From: an uncultured Dialister sp.
GTDB taxonomy: Bacteria; Bacillota; Negativicutes; Veillonellales; Dialisteraceae
Direction of reading: 5' to 3'
DNA length: 64,000 bases
Assembly (NCBI GenBank): GCA_934216155.1
Contig: CAKQBK010000002.1
Location: 1-64,000, forward strand
The notes below the pieces were generated by a model that worked only from the letters and a program-made list of their open reading frames with translations, searched no databases and was not told where the DNA came from. The position numbers were made by a program, and so were the translations under genes. Position 1 is the first letter of the stretch, and every line of letters begins with the position of its first letter. This document shows, one piece after another, positions 18,198 to 27,300 of this stretch.

Positions 18198-19130
18198 CTA
18201 TTCCCTTTTCATGGCCTGCTGGATTTCTTCCAGTGAGTGCAAGTTCACTTCGGAAATCAGTTTTTTGAACTTTGCCAGTTGTTCTGCCACATCCGGGGCC
18301 AGGGGCGGGAATTTCGGATTGATTTTCTTCAGTGCCGCCTGGGTAATCAAAGCTACCACATAGCGGGTGTACCATTTGTTATCCGCCGGAACGATGTACC
18401 AGGGAGCGTACTCTTTGGATGTTTTGGAAATAATTTCACCGTACAGTTCCTGGTACCGGTCCCAATACTGTCGTTCATTGATATCGGACATGGAGAATTT
18501 CCAATTTTTCTGCTGATTGAAAATGCGATCCATAAGACGCTTCTGCTGTTCTTCTTTGGATACATGGAGAAAAATTTTAATCATGGGGAATCCATTTTGG
18601 GCCAAGTATTTTTCCCAATGATTGATTTGTTCATACCGTTCTTCCCAAATATTTTTATCAATCAAATCTTTCGGCAATTGGCCCTGATGAATCAAATCAT
18701 GAATACGGGTCACAATCACATCTTCATAGTGAGACCGATTGAAAATGCCGATATCGCCCCGTTCCGGAAGGGCTTTGTTGATACGCCACATGTAATCATG
18801 GTCTTTTTCTTCACTGGTAGGCTGCTTGAAAGAAACCACCTTCACGCCGCCGGGATCCAGCATGGCAAATACATGCTTCACCGTGCCATCCTTCCCCGCC
18901 GCATCCATGGCCTGCAGCACCACAATGAGACCATAGGTATTCTGGGCATAGAGCTTCTCCTGCAGTTCCTTCATCTGTTCGAGAGCCTGCGGGAAATACA
19001 AGGTTTTCACCTTCGCCTTGTCAATCTTCACATCACAAGCGGTGGGATATTTCTTCAAATTTACCGCACTGCCCTCTTTGACTCGATACCGTTCAATATC
19101 GACGATACTCTCTTTCATTTCTTCGGACAT
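18198..19130 (-). CDS. ppk2: Polyphosphate kinase 2 family protein
   Basis: A 310-residue PPK2-type kinase that transfers phosphate between polyphosphate and nucleotides. Walker A-like DAAGKDGT, the FKQPTSEEKDHDYMWR segment, FNRSHYEDVIVTRIH (Walker B-like) and KNWKFSMSDINER-x-x-WD are all hallmarks. Length fits short single-domain PPK2 enzymes. Whether it favours GDP, ADP or AMP cannot be told by eye. A GAAAGGAG ribosome site precedes the ATG. It is flanked by repeats and has no operon partner. Confidence 0.93.
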   Translation of the reverse strand: MSEEMKESIVDIERYRVKEGSAVNLKKYPTACDVKIDKAKVKTLYFPQALEQMKELQEKLYAQNTYGLIVVLQAMDAAGKDGTVKHVFAMLDPGGVKVVSFKQPTSEEKDHDYMWRINKALPERGDIGIFNRSHYEDVIVTRIHDLIHQGQLPKDLIDKNIWEERYEQINHWEKYLAQNGFPMIKIFLHVSKEEQQKRLMDRIFNQQKNWKFSMSDINERQYWDRYQELYGEIISKTSKEYAPWYIVPADNKWYTRYVVALITQAALKKINPKFPPLAPDVAEQLAKFKKLISEVNLHSLEEIQQAMKRE

Positions 19131-19634
19131 AGTAAAACTCCTTTCTCATTTTCATATCATTTGAGTCAGTAAGTATAATTTCGCTAGCGTTTACAGGTTG
19201 CTCAGGGTTCTCAAGTTTCTCAGGTTCCTCGAATGTGCCACTCATCGCTAGACGTATCATCTCATGTTTCACGTGAAACGGGGATGAAAGGTTATTGTTC
19301 TGCTGATTTCTATTTCTAACATAGAATAGCCAAGGCAAGAGACAGGGTTATAAAGGTTATAAAAGGTTATATGAAAAACGGTAGCCTCATAACCCTTTAT
19401 AACCTTTATAACCTTGTCTCTGGCGATAACAGAAAATGTTTCCCGAAAGAAATCAGTAGAATCATAACCTTTTCAATCCATTGTTTCCCGTGAAACATGA
19501 CTCTATCGTTATCCCCAATTCGGCGAGCTATACAAAAAGAAATCATGCCACTTGACACCAATCGGCATAAGAGCAATTCGAGGGCTCGCCGCCAGCACTT
19601 CTCACTTCTAACTCCTCACTTCTCACTGCCTTTA
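19131..19634. repeat. R4-like half, parS-R3-parS, R1
   Basis: R4-like arm at about 19,165-19,262, exact parS core 19265 and variant 19483 (218 bp apart) bracketing an R3, then R1 (about 19,521-19,591) and H tract. Confidence 0.72.
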
Positions 19635-20534
19635 TCATTTCCACCACTTCTGCGGCATTTTTCTCAGCGTATCTCTGGCTTCTTCTTTGGTGATGGTCTC
19701 CATGGGCTTATGGAGCAAAATGGCCAGGAGTTTTCGTTTTTCCTCTTCGGTGGCGAATTTATGAAATATATTTTCTTTATAGCGATGAATCAGAATGTCT
19801 CTGGCTTTCTGGTACTGCCCATAGTCACATCCCAGCACTTGCCGCACTTCCTGGTACGTCAAATGGGGATGTTCTTTCAAAAGCAAAGTCACTCGATTCT
19901 GGTTTGTTTTCTGTAATTTTCGTTCGCAAGCGGGACACAGCTGTTTTTCTTCCGGGCACAAGCTGCCACACATCGCACAGGGGTGATATCCATGGGCCAA
20001 TTCGCCTTTTCGGATTTTCAGCACCTCGCCCATCATATGCGCAAAGGGCTCTCGAATATTTTCATTGGTTACATGGCGCCCCACCCACTGCTGGATCCAC
20101 TGGGTTTCCTTGTCAGATAACGTCTGGTTGTACATGACCTGCTCTTTTTCAATGTTGCGATTGATTGGGTCCAAGGTGGTCATGGTTTTGTATTTCTTTT
20201 TTCGCGGCCCGGCGATGAAACGAATTTCCTTGAACCGCTTCCCAAATTCATCTTTGGCCAGTTCCTGTAAAATATCGGCCTGCATCATATACAACTGCTG
20301 CATGAAAACAGAATTGGTGACCGTGACGAAAAGAGTTTCCTTTTTATAGCTGGAAATATAGGATTCCCTGGCCATCACGTTTCCCACAATCTTCTCCCAC
20401 CGCTTCTGCAGCAGAAAAAACTGGAACCCTTCGTGCCCAAAAAGCTGATGCTCCGCTTCCCACGCTTTGAACACATTGGTGATGGTATCCATCTTCCGAT
20501 ACCGCTTGCCAGAAGGCCGTTTGTCTTCATCCAT
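19635..20534 (-). CDS. DUF721/DciA-like protein with C-terminal zinc-ribbon region
   Basis: A 299-residue protein. The N-terminal 100 residues fit the DUF721/DciA fold (QKRWEKIVGNVMARESYI, LFVTVTNSVFMQQLYMMQADILQEL), a family that in many bacteria helps load the replicative helicase. The C-terminal part has a four-cysteine knuckle CAMCGSLC-N6-CPAC (about residues 190-210) followed by a helical basic tail. A DciA-type domain next to recF-dnaN-dnaA is common. The long zinc-ribbon extension is unusual compared with short DciA proteins and may add DNA or protein contacts (inference). Confidence 0.75.
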   Translation of the reverse strand: MDEDKRPSGKRYRKMDTITNVFKAWEAEHQLFGHEGFQFFLLQKRWEKIVGNVMARESYISSYKKETLFVTVTNSVFMQQLYMMQADILQELAKDEFGKRFKEIRFIAGPRKKKYKTMTTLDPINRNIEKEQVMYNQTLSDKETQWIQQWVGRHVTNENIREPFAHMMGEVLKIRKGELAHGYHPCAMCGSLCPEEKQLCPACERKLQKTNQNRVTLLLKEHPHLTYQEVRQVLGCDYGQYQKARDILIHRYKENIFHKFATEEEKRKLLAILLHKPMETITKEEARDTLRKMPQKWWK

Positions 20535-20780
20535 GGTATCACCTACTTTCCATGCATCTAAACATAAAAATGACTTCGCTAGAGGTTACAAGTTGCTCAA
20601 GTTTCTCAGGTTCCTCGAATGTGCTAATCAGCGCTATCGTCTCATATTCAGACCATGTTTCCCGTGAAACATGACTCTATCTATTTTCAAAGCTCGGCGA
20701 GCTATATAAAAAGGAGTCTTGCTAGATAGGATATCGGTATAAGAGCAATTCAGGGGCTCTCCGCCACCACTCCTCACTCC
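20535..20780. repeat. R4-like half, parS variant and R1
   Basis: R4-like arm (about 20,560-20,645), CCCGTG parS variant 20657, R1 (about 20,694-20,764) and an H tract that continues into the recF reading frame. Confidence 0.7.
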
Positions 20781-21863
20781 TCACTCCTCACTCCTCATTC
20801 CTAACTTTTCCACATGTACCCCTTCCGCTTCTGACAAAGCTTCCGTGCCTGTGAGCAAAGTCTGTATTTCCTGCTCTTGCAAATAGTTCATCAGCGCTTT
20901 TCTTCGCTGGGTGTCCAGTTCGCTTCCGATGTCGTCCAGTAGGAGCACCGGATAGGTGCCGGTTTCTTCTTTGATGAATTCCAATTCTGCCAGTTTCATG
21001 GCCAAAATGGCGGTGCGCTGCTGGCCTTGAGAACCGTAGGCGGAAATGTCGATGCCATTCATGAGAAATTGCAAATCATCCCGGTGAGGTCCCACGGAGG
21101 TGCGGCAGAGCCGGGCATCTTCGTCTCGATGGTCCGATAGGGCTTTGAGATACCATTCCACATTGGCGGTCTGGTTCTCCCCTTCGTTTTGCTGGTAGGT
21201 GATCTGCAGTTGTTCCTGGTGGCTGGTTAATACGGCTTCCATGGCCGGAACTTTTTCATTCATCTTAGCAATGGTTTCCCATCGCTTCTTCACCAAGTAC
21301 GCCGCGCCGGAGGCGATTTGCATGTCCCACATATCCACATCGGGACGACGGCCCTGGAACTGGGCTCTTCGGAACTCTGCATTGCGCTGCTGCACCGCCC
21401 GGTTGTAACGAATCAGTGTCTCATAGTACCGCGGTGATACCTGGGATATTTCCATGTCCAAAAAGCGCCGGCGAAACAGCGGTGCTCCTTTGATGAGTTG
21501 CAATTCATCGGGAGTAAATAACACCGTCCGGAACAGTCCCATCAATTCTTTCCTTTTAATGGGCGTATCATTGAGAAATAGTTTCTTCCCCTGCTGCCGG
21601 GACAATTTGATTTTTAGCTCATGAGACACTTGGTGCACTTTGTAGGTCAAAAGAATGGTGCCATCCTCTTCGCCCAGCGCAATCATTTCCTGGTCATTGG
21701 ACGTGCGAAACGATTTTCCCACCGAGCTATAATACACCGCTTCGATCAGATTCGTTTTGCCGCACCCATTGGGCCCCACCAGCATGGTCATCCCTGGCAG
21801 GAGTTCTATTGATTTGTCTTCCATATTTCTGATATGAATCAGACGAAGCGATGTACAGAGCAT
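20781..21863 (-). CDS. recF: DNA replication and repair protein RecF
   Basis: A 360-residue SMC-like ATPase that helps load RecA at gapped DNA. Walker A GPNGCGKTNLI (residues 30-40), the signature GSQGQQRTAILAMKLAELEF and Walker B PVLLLDDIGSELD are present. Order dnaA-dnaN-yaaA-recF is the conserved Firmicute origin cluster. The last residues, KLGMRSEE, come from an H-tract repeat that abuts the gene and provides the TGA stop, so the native C-terminus has been rewritten by a repeat. GGAAAGGAAA is the likely ribosome site. Confidence 0.95.
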   Translation of the reverse strand: MLCTSLRLIHIRNMEDKSIELLPGMTMLVGPNGCGKTNLIEAVYYSSVGKSFRTSNDQEMIALGEEDGTILLTYKVHQVSHELKIKLSRQQGKKLFLNDTPIKRKELMGLFRTVLFTPDELQLIKGAPLFRRRFLDMEISQVSPRYYETLIRYNRAVQQRNAEFRRAQFQGRRPDVDMWDMQIASGAAYLVKKRWETIAKMNEKVPAMEAVLTSHQEQLQITYQQNEGENQTANVEWYLKALSDHRDEDARLCRTSVGPHRDDLQFLMNGIDISAYGSQGQQRTAILAMKLAELEFIKEETGTYPVLLLDDIGSELDTQRRKALMNYLQEQEIQTLLTGTEALSEAEGVHVEKLGMRSEE

Positions 21864-22210
21864 GATGGGTTTCCTTTCCTTTTGATATTGCTTACATTAT
21901 ACATTAAATGAATAGGTAATGAAAAGGTTATCCTCTATGAACCAGATTGGTGAACAAACAGATACTACCGCTATTTTCAAGGTTATTATTGTGCAGCTAC
22001 CGAGTTTTCTTACAAAGAATTTCATAAAAAAGAGAAAAGGTTATAAAAGGTTATGAGAATTTAGATAATTTCATAACCTTTTATAACCTTTTTGTTAGGC
22101 GGCTTATTCGATTTGTTTGCAAAAAGAAGTCAGTACAATAATAACCCTTTGACAGGCGATCTATTTGATTTGTTACTCAGAAGAAATCAGCAGAATAATC
22201 CCCTTTTATC
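21864..22210. repeat. R3-like palindrome without parS
   Basis: Two degraded R3 arms and a centre GGTTATGAGAATTTAG then TTTCATAACC at about 21,925-22,200. It lies between yaaA and recF and separates two genes usually placed a few bases apart. No parS core seen. Confidence 0.6.
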
Positions 22211-22423
22211 CTACTCTGCTTTCATCGCATATGTTTTTCTATCGATCACAAGCTCATCGCCAGGTCTAATCTTCTTCCGTTTTTCATGCACTTTCTGTCC
22301 ATTGAGGGATACCTGGTGGGAAGCCAGGAACGGACCGGTTTCTCCGCCGGAGGAAATGAGGTCTAATTTTTTCAGCAGCTGGTCCAGTTGGATGTAATCG
22401 CCGTAAATTTGAATGGTTTCCAT
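22211..22423 (-). CDS. yaaA: S4-domain RNA-binding protein YaaA/RlbA-like
   Basis: A 70-residue S4-fold protein: IQLDQLLKKLDLISSGGE then VSLNGQKVHEKRKKIRPGDELVID. Genes of this type sit between dnaN and recF in most Firmicutes, as here. The ATG overlaps the dnaN stop codon by one base, so it is translationally coupled. It probably binds ribosomal RNA or assembling ribosomes; the role is not well established. Confidence 0.9.
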   Translation of the reverse strand: METIQIYGDYIQLDQLLKKLDLISSGGETGPFLASHQVSLNGQKVHEKRKKIRPGDELVIDRKTYAMKAE

Positions 22424-23535
22424 TAGTTTCTCCCTCTCATTGGTGTCACCACATACTGATAGGTTTTGTCTTCTTCCTGTTCCACCAGCATCGGGCCAGA
22501 GCGCTGCAGGTGCAGAATTACCGTTTCACCAGAAGAATGTTTCAAAATATCTTCAATGTAGTTGCAGTTAAAGGTAATGGACAGATCGTCCCCTTCGAGC
22601 TGCACCGGAATGGATGTATCGCTGCGGCCAATCTGCGGGTCTTCTTCAAAGACTTCCAGCGTATCTCCACTGAAATGGAAATTGATGGTCTGGTAGTTCA
22701 CATCTCTGGAAATTGGGCTGACAAAGCGAACCGCTTCTTCAAAATCTCTACGATTCAGTGTGGCAGTGGCATCAAAACGAGTCGGAATGACCCGGTGATA
22801 GTCCGGATAATCTCCATTGATCAGATTGGAAACAAAGTAGGTGGTTCCAAAGGTGAATGCCACGTGGTTATTGGCCCAAGAAATTTCCACAGTGTCCTCT
22901 TCTTCCTGCGGCAGCATGCGAACCACATCGGACAGGATATTGGCAGGAACAATAAAGCGGCCTGCTGCAGGAGCTGCTTCTTCCAAAGAAACTTCCTTGG
23001 TAGCCAAACGGTGGGTATTGGTGGCAGCCATAGCAAAAAGGCTATCATGAATTTCAAAAAGAACCCCTGTAAATAAAGGTTTCTGTTTATCTGTAGCGGT
23101 AGCAAAAGCCACCAGGTTGGTCATGTCTGCCATATCTTTGGTGCGAACAATGGCGTGCTGCTCCCGACCAATTTCTTTCACTTCCGGAAATTCATTCATA
23201 TCACGGGTTGGGAATTTAGAAATATAGGAACCACTGGTAAAGGTGACTGTATTTTCTCCTTTTTTCTGTTCCATTGTAATATTTCCTGCTGGCATCATGC
23301 GAATGGTGGTCAAAAGCTGTGGGGCAGCAATGACAAGAATGCCTTCTTCCTCTACGCTGGCAGCACAAGTGGTTTTGATACCAATGGTGTAATCGTTGGC
23401 CTGTAGCTCCACTTGTCCGTCTTTGGCAGCAAAGAAGAATCCGTTGTTGGTATTGGAGTTAATTTTGGTTTGTGCTGCCCGCTGTACGCGGTCCAAGGCA
23501 GCACTGAGTTCCGATTTGTCGAATATGGCTTTCAT
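22423..23535 (-). CDS. dnaN: DNA polymerase III beta sliding clamp
   Basis: A 370-residue clamp, the normal length, with three repeated domains forming the ring that tethers polymerase to DNA. Start region MKAIFDKSELSAALDRVQRA, middle FIVPANILSDVVRMLP, and C-terminal DKTYQYVVTPMRGRN (the usual end is VMPMR) are recognisable. It lies downstream of dnaA across a 694-bp spacer that carries DnaA boxes, R1, R3 and parS variants. Confidence 0.96.
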   Translation of the reverse strand: MKAIFDKSELSAALDRVQRAAQTKINSNTNNGFFFAAKDGQVELQANDYTIGIKTTCAASVEEEGILVIAAPQLLTTIRMMPAGNITMEQKKGENTVTFTSGSYISKFPTRDMNEFPEVKEIGREQHAIVRTKDMADMTNLVAFATATDKQKPLFTGVLFEIHDSLFAMAATNTHRLATKEVSLEEAAPAAGRFIVPANILSDVVRMLPQEEEDTVEISWANNHVAFTFGTTYFVSNLINGDYPDYHRVIPTRFDATATLNRRDFEEAVRFVSPISRDVNYQTINFHFSGDTLEVFEEDPQIGRSDTSIPVQLEGDDLSITFNCNYIEDILKHSSGETVILHLQRSGPMLVEQEEDKTYQYVVTPMRGRN

Positions 23536-23790
23536 GGCAGCTCCTTAAAAAATGACGATGAGAAATATAATATAGTAGTCGCCGTAGTAGTACGGTGTGA
23601 ATAAGTGAATAACTTTGTGAAAAGTCAGATTTTTTCGAATTTCGCGGTTTGTTAAAAGAACGTGAATAACTTTTTTTTTAGTTCACCGTTTTCACAGTTT
23701 TTCCCATCCCCCCGCTTGTTCACACTTTTTCATCAAAGTTGTACCGCGAGTAGCGGGAGGTTGTTCACAGGGAAATTGGGGTAATTGGGA
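23536..23790. other. oriC: Probable oriC sub-region between dnaA and dnaN
   Basis: TGTGAATAA (23596-23604), AGTGAATAA (23605-23613), TTTGTGAAAA (23614-23623), CGTGAATAA (23661-23669) and several TTCACA motifs on both strands lie next to a T-rich tract and a stretch of TTTTTTTTT. This is the position of the downstream DnaA-box cluster in bipartite Firmicute origins, which holds the unwinding element in Bacillus. Confidence 0.75.
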
Positions 23791-24229
23791 CGCTAGAGTC
23801 ATGTTTCACGGAAAACGATACAGGCAGTGAGGAGTTAGGAATTAGGAGTGAGGAGTGAAGGCGGCGAGCCCTCGAATTGCTCTTATATCGATAGCCCTCC
23901 TATCCGATAATTCCTTTTTATATAGCTCGCCGAGAGTGGAATTTGGATAGAGCCATGTTTCACGGGAAACAATATATAAGAAGGTTATTATTTTGCTGAT
24001 TTCTTTAGTGAAATATTTCATTTTATCGCTAGTGACAAGGTTATGAAGGTTATAAAAGGTTATGAGATTATCGGTTTCCCCATAACTTTTTATAACCTTT
24101 ATCCCTAATAAATAAGAAATATAAAAAAGGGGGATTGGGGCGCTTCTTAAGTTGTGCGCCCCTTCCACCACTCCTCATTCCGCATTCCTAACTCCTCACT
24201 AAAGAAAAAGTTTCCCGTGAAACATGTCA
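23791..24229. repeat. parS variants, R1, R3, R2 between dnaA and dnaN
   Basis: Degenerate parS core 23803, R1 (about 23,862-23,932), parS variant 23957, an R3 (about 23,975-24,110), R2 (about 24,127-24,168), H tract and parS variant 24210. Repeats have therefore invaded the dnaA-dnaN spacer itself. Confidence 0.75.
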
Positions 24230-25849
24230 CTATCGATTCTTCAACTTCTTCCGAATCTCCGCTACGGCTGCGCGGGTTTGTGGGTCCTGGGCCAGGTCTT
24301 TTTCTACTCGTTCACAGGCATAGAGCACGGTGGAGTGGTCTTTTCGTTTGAACGCGTCTCGAAGGGTTGGATAGGATTCGTTCAGTTCGGTGCGGCACAG
24401 GTACATGGCGATCTGACGGGGAATGACGATTTTCTTCGGACGACCGTTACCAAGGAGTTTATCCTTTTTGACGCCGTAGTAATCGCAAACCGTATCGATG
24501 ATAAAATCCACGGTCAGTTCCTGGTTGTTATCGATGGGAATCTGGTCTTTCAAAGCATCTTTGGTGAATTCCAAAGTGATCGGTTCTTTCTTGATGTGAG
24601 AGAAGGTGACCAATTTATTGAAGGCCCCTTCCAGTTCACGGACATTTTTATTGATATGGCTGGCGATGTAATCGATGACATCTTTTGGAAGCGTGACTTT
24701 ATTTTTTTCTGCTCGTTTTTGTAAGATGATACAGCAGATTTCGTAATCTGGCGGAGAAATAGGAACCACCAAACCACTGGAGAATCGATTCTGCAGGCGG
24801 TCTTCCAGTTTTTCAATGTCGGAAGGTGTACGATCACTGGTCATGATGATGTGTTTCTTTTTATCAAACAGATCATTGAAGGTATTGAAAATTTCCATCT
24901 TGGTGGAATCTCTGGAACCGAAGAACTGTACATCGTCGATGAGAAGGAAATCCACATTGCGATACTTGTCGCGGAATTTTGGCATAGTTTGTTTCTGGAT
25001 GGCATCGATCAGTTCATTGGTGAAGGTTTCACTGGAAACAAAAAGTACGGATAATTGTGGCTTATTGTCGTGAATATAGTTGCAAATGGAATGAAGCAGA
25101 TGGGTTTTGCCCAAACCGGATGGCCCATAAATGAAAAGTGGATTCAGTTTCTGATCGGACCGTTCCGGATGGTTGGCCGATTGGGCCACCGCTTTGGCAG
25201 CCTGGAAGGCCATTTCATTACAGTTGCCATGAACGAAGGTTTCAAAGGTATATTCTTCATTCACTGGATTGGGCTGAAACAGATTACTTTTCTTTTTCGG
25301 TTCTGCGTTGGGCATGGTATCGAAAAGCGACGGTTCATGCAATGTGGCAGACACATCTTCCATGGTGGGAAGCACCACTTCCGCTGCTGTTTTCGGTTTC
25401 AGCTGGTTCACGTCAGGAAGAACGATGTCCGCCGGAAATGGATCGACGTCCAAAGCAGGAGCCGGTTCTTCTTCTATCGGCGGCAGTGGAGCCGGTTCCA
25501 CCGGAGCCGGTGGAATCGGTGTTTCATGAACCGCCATGGTGGGCATTGGCGGCATCACCGGCGGTGCTGGTTCTTTCGGGGCCGGCGTGGGATTTCCCGT
25601 GGGCTGTCCCATAGGGGGTACGATTTCCAATGAAATATGCTGGCCAGTCAAATCAAAAATGATGGCTTCCAATTTATCCTTATATACATTTTCAATCCAG
25701 CGCACCAAGTAGGGGCGCTTCGGCGAAATGGTCAATGTGGTGTCTGACATGGATAAAGGAAATACTTCATAGGAAAACATTTGGTAGTATTGGTGATCAT
25801 GCTGGTCTATGTAGTCCAGGATTTGATCCCAAAGTTGAAAAAAGTCCAT
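24230..25849 (-). CDS. dnaA: Chromosomal replication initiator DnaA
   Basis: A 539-residue initiator. Domain I (about 1-80), an unusually long Pro/Ala/Glu-rich linker (about 82-190), the AAA+ core with Walker A GPSGLGKT (242-249) and Walker B LLIDDVQFF, and DNA-binding domain IV at the end. The start MDFFQLWDQIL follows GAGGT at 7 bases. In domain IV the usual FGGRDHTTV motif reads FKRKDHSTV, so the box-reading helix is divergent. This agrees with local boxes that look like TTATTCACA rather than TTATCCACA (inference). Confidence 0.96.
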   Translation of the reverse strand: MDFFQLWDQILDYIDQHDHQYYQMFSYEVFPLSMSDTTLTISPKRPYLVRWIENVYKDKLEAIIFDLTGQHISLEIVPPMGQPTGNPTPAPKEPAPPVMPPMPTMAVHETPIPPAPVEPAPLPPIEEEPAPALDVDPFPADIVLPDVNQLKPKTAAEVVLPTMEDVSATLHEPSLFDTMPNAEPKKKSNLFQPNPVNEEYTFETFVHGNCNEMAFQAAKAVAQSANHPERSDQKLNPLFIYGPSGLGKTHLLHSICNYIHDNKPQLSVLFVSSETFTNELIDAIQKQTMPKFRDKYRNVDFLLIDDVQFFGSRDSTKMEIFNTFNDLFDKKKHIIMTSDRTPSDIEKLEDRLQNRFSSGLVVPISPPDYEICCIILQKRAEKNKVTLPKDVIDYIASHINKNVRELEGAFNKLVTFSHIKKEPITLEFTKDALKDQIPIDNNQELTVDFIIDTVCDYYGVKKDKLLGNGRPKKIVIPRQIAMYLCRTELNESYPTLRDAFKRKDHSTVLYACERVEKDLAQDPQTRAAVAEIRKKLKNR

Positions 25850-26100
25850 AGCATAACCTCGCTTGTGAGTATGTGATTTACTTTGTGAATAACTGTGAAT
25901 CACGGTGAATAGTATTTTTCTGTGTTCCGTCTCTTCTTCGATGCCATCGAAAGTTTTATGTTGTGTCTATCCCTGTGGATAAGTGCATAACTTTGTGAAT
26001 AATTCCGTTGCATGCCTTGTGAATAACTTTATTGTACCATCCTTTTTTCCATCTGTAAATTCACAAGATATAGGGTTTTATATTAGGTCTATATACAAGA
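25850..26100. other. oriC: Probable oriC sub-region upstream of dnaA
   Basis: TTTGTGAATAA at 25882-25892 and 25992-26002, TTGTGAATAA at 26018-26027, one canonical TGTGGATAA at 25974-25982 and a reverse TTCACAAG at 26060-26067, in an AT-rich non-coding stretch before dnaA. Box density and position match the upstream part of a bipartite oriC, which also lets DnaA control its own gene. Confidence 0.8.
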
Positions 26101-26610
26101 GTTGGTAGGGGTGTGAAAAAAGCAGTGAGGAGTTAGGAATGAGGAGTGAGGAGTGAGGAGTGGTGGCGGCGAGCACGTCGTGTTGCTCTTATACCGATTG
26201 GGGACCAATAGCATGATTCCTTTTTATATAGCTCGCCGAAAATGACAGCAGTTACGGCTATCATCATGTTTCCCGTGAAACGTATATATAAAGGTTATTA
26301 TTCTGCTGCATACTGTTTCTAACATGGAAAAAATAACGGTGAGCGACGGGGTTATAAGGGTTATAAAAGGTTATGGGATTATCGGTAGTTTCATAACCTT
26401 TTATAACCATTTATAACCTTGTGGCAATCCAAATGATTTCAATGTTTGAAATAGAAATCAGCAGAATAATAACCTTTGAACAATGTTTCCCGTGAAACAT
26501 GACTCTTGCGGCTTATCAAATTCGGCGAGCTATATAAAAAGGAATCTTGCTATGTACAGCCATCGGTATAAGAGTAATTCGATCGCTCGCCGCCGCCACT
26601 TCTCACTTCT
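26101..26610. repeat. R1, parS-R3-parS, R1 right of oriC
   Basis: H tract and R1 (about 26,165-26,239), one-mismatch parS cores 26268 and 26484 (216 bp apart) bracketing an R3, then a second, opposite R1 (about 26,524-26,594). The block is nearly symmetrical. Confidence 0.75.
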
Positions 26611-26623
26611 CACTGCTTTTGTG

Positions 26624-26686
26624 CTAGACACTTCCCCCGTGGAATGATACCATAGGAACATATTTGGGACGGAAAGGACGCTGGAA
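26624..26686 (+). promoter_or_regulatory. Promoter and ribosome site of the 79-residue gene
   Basis: TAGACA and TACCAT are separated by 17 bp (about 26,626-26,654), and AAAGGA stands 8 bases before the ATG at 26,687. This is one reason to accept the small gene. Confidence 0.5.
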
Positions 26687-26926
26687 ATGAAAAGACCACA
26701 GAAAGTAACCAAAGAAACACGATTGAACCAGTATGCCCGGAAGATGTACGGGAAAGAAAAGATAGAAAAGATCTGGGAAGTAGAAGAAATGGAAAAACAG
26801 ACAGAACAAGGTCTTTCCACGCCGAAGGGAGCTAAGAAAAAAATCCGTACCCAGCTGAATCGGAAACTGCGTCACAACAAAAAGATGGAAGACATTGTCG
26901 ACGGCGGGGCTTATAAAAGGCAGTGA
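26687..26926 (+). CDS. Small basic hypothetical protein
   Basis: A 79-residue Lys/Arg/Glu-rich protein (MKRPQKVTKETRLNQYARKM start; KKKIRTQLNRKLRHNKK near the end). It has no hydrophobic segment and could bind nucleic acid, but no known family is recognised; it is not ribosomal protein L34, whose gene usually sits here. It has a plausible promoter and ribosome site. The C-terminal YKRQ and the stop are supplied by an H tract. Confidence 0.6.
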   Translation: MKRPQKVTKETRLNQYARKMYGKEKIEKIWEVEEMEKQTEQGLSTPKGAKKKIRTQLNRKLRHNKKMEDIVDGGAYKRQ

Positions 26927-27300
26927 GAAGTGAGGAGTTAGAAGTGAGAAATGGTGGAAGGGGCGCATAAAATTTGGAAGCGCCCCAATACCCCTTTTTA
27001 TATTTCTTGTTTTTATTTCGATAGAGCTATATTTCACGTGAAACATGGTCTTTAAAGGTTATTATTCTACTGATTTCCATTTCTAACAGGGAAATGGGAC
27101 GGCTAGATGCCAGGTTAAAAAGGTTATAAAAGGTTATGAGACTATCGGTTTTCTCATAACCTTTTATAACCCTTTTTAACCTTGTGGCTAGCCATAGGTT
27201 TTCTTTGTTAGGTAAATCAAGTCAGCACAATAATAACCTTTTAGATAAAGTTTCCCGTGAAACTTGAGGTGAAACGTAAAGAGAAAAGGAGCGTGTTTTC
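26927..27300. repeat. R2, R3 between parS-like cores
   Basis: R2 (about 26,959-27,000), ATTTCACGTGAAAC core at 27031 and parS variant 27250 (219 bp apart) bracketing an R3 with centre GGTTATGAGACTATCGG then TTCTCATAACC. Confidence 0.72.

Noticed and set aside
23842-24171. 109-residue minus frame between dnaA and dnaN
   Set aside because: Translates R1, R2 and R3 repeats; no ribosome site.
26687-26926. Ribosomal protein L34 (rpmH), expected beside dnaA
   Set aside because: The sequence is basic but lacks the L34 signature and is nearly twice its length.
26530-27046. Minus-strand frames of 96 and 140 residues
   Set aside because: They run through R1 and R2 repeats and lie opposite the 79-residue gene, which has its own promoter and ribosome site.
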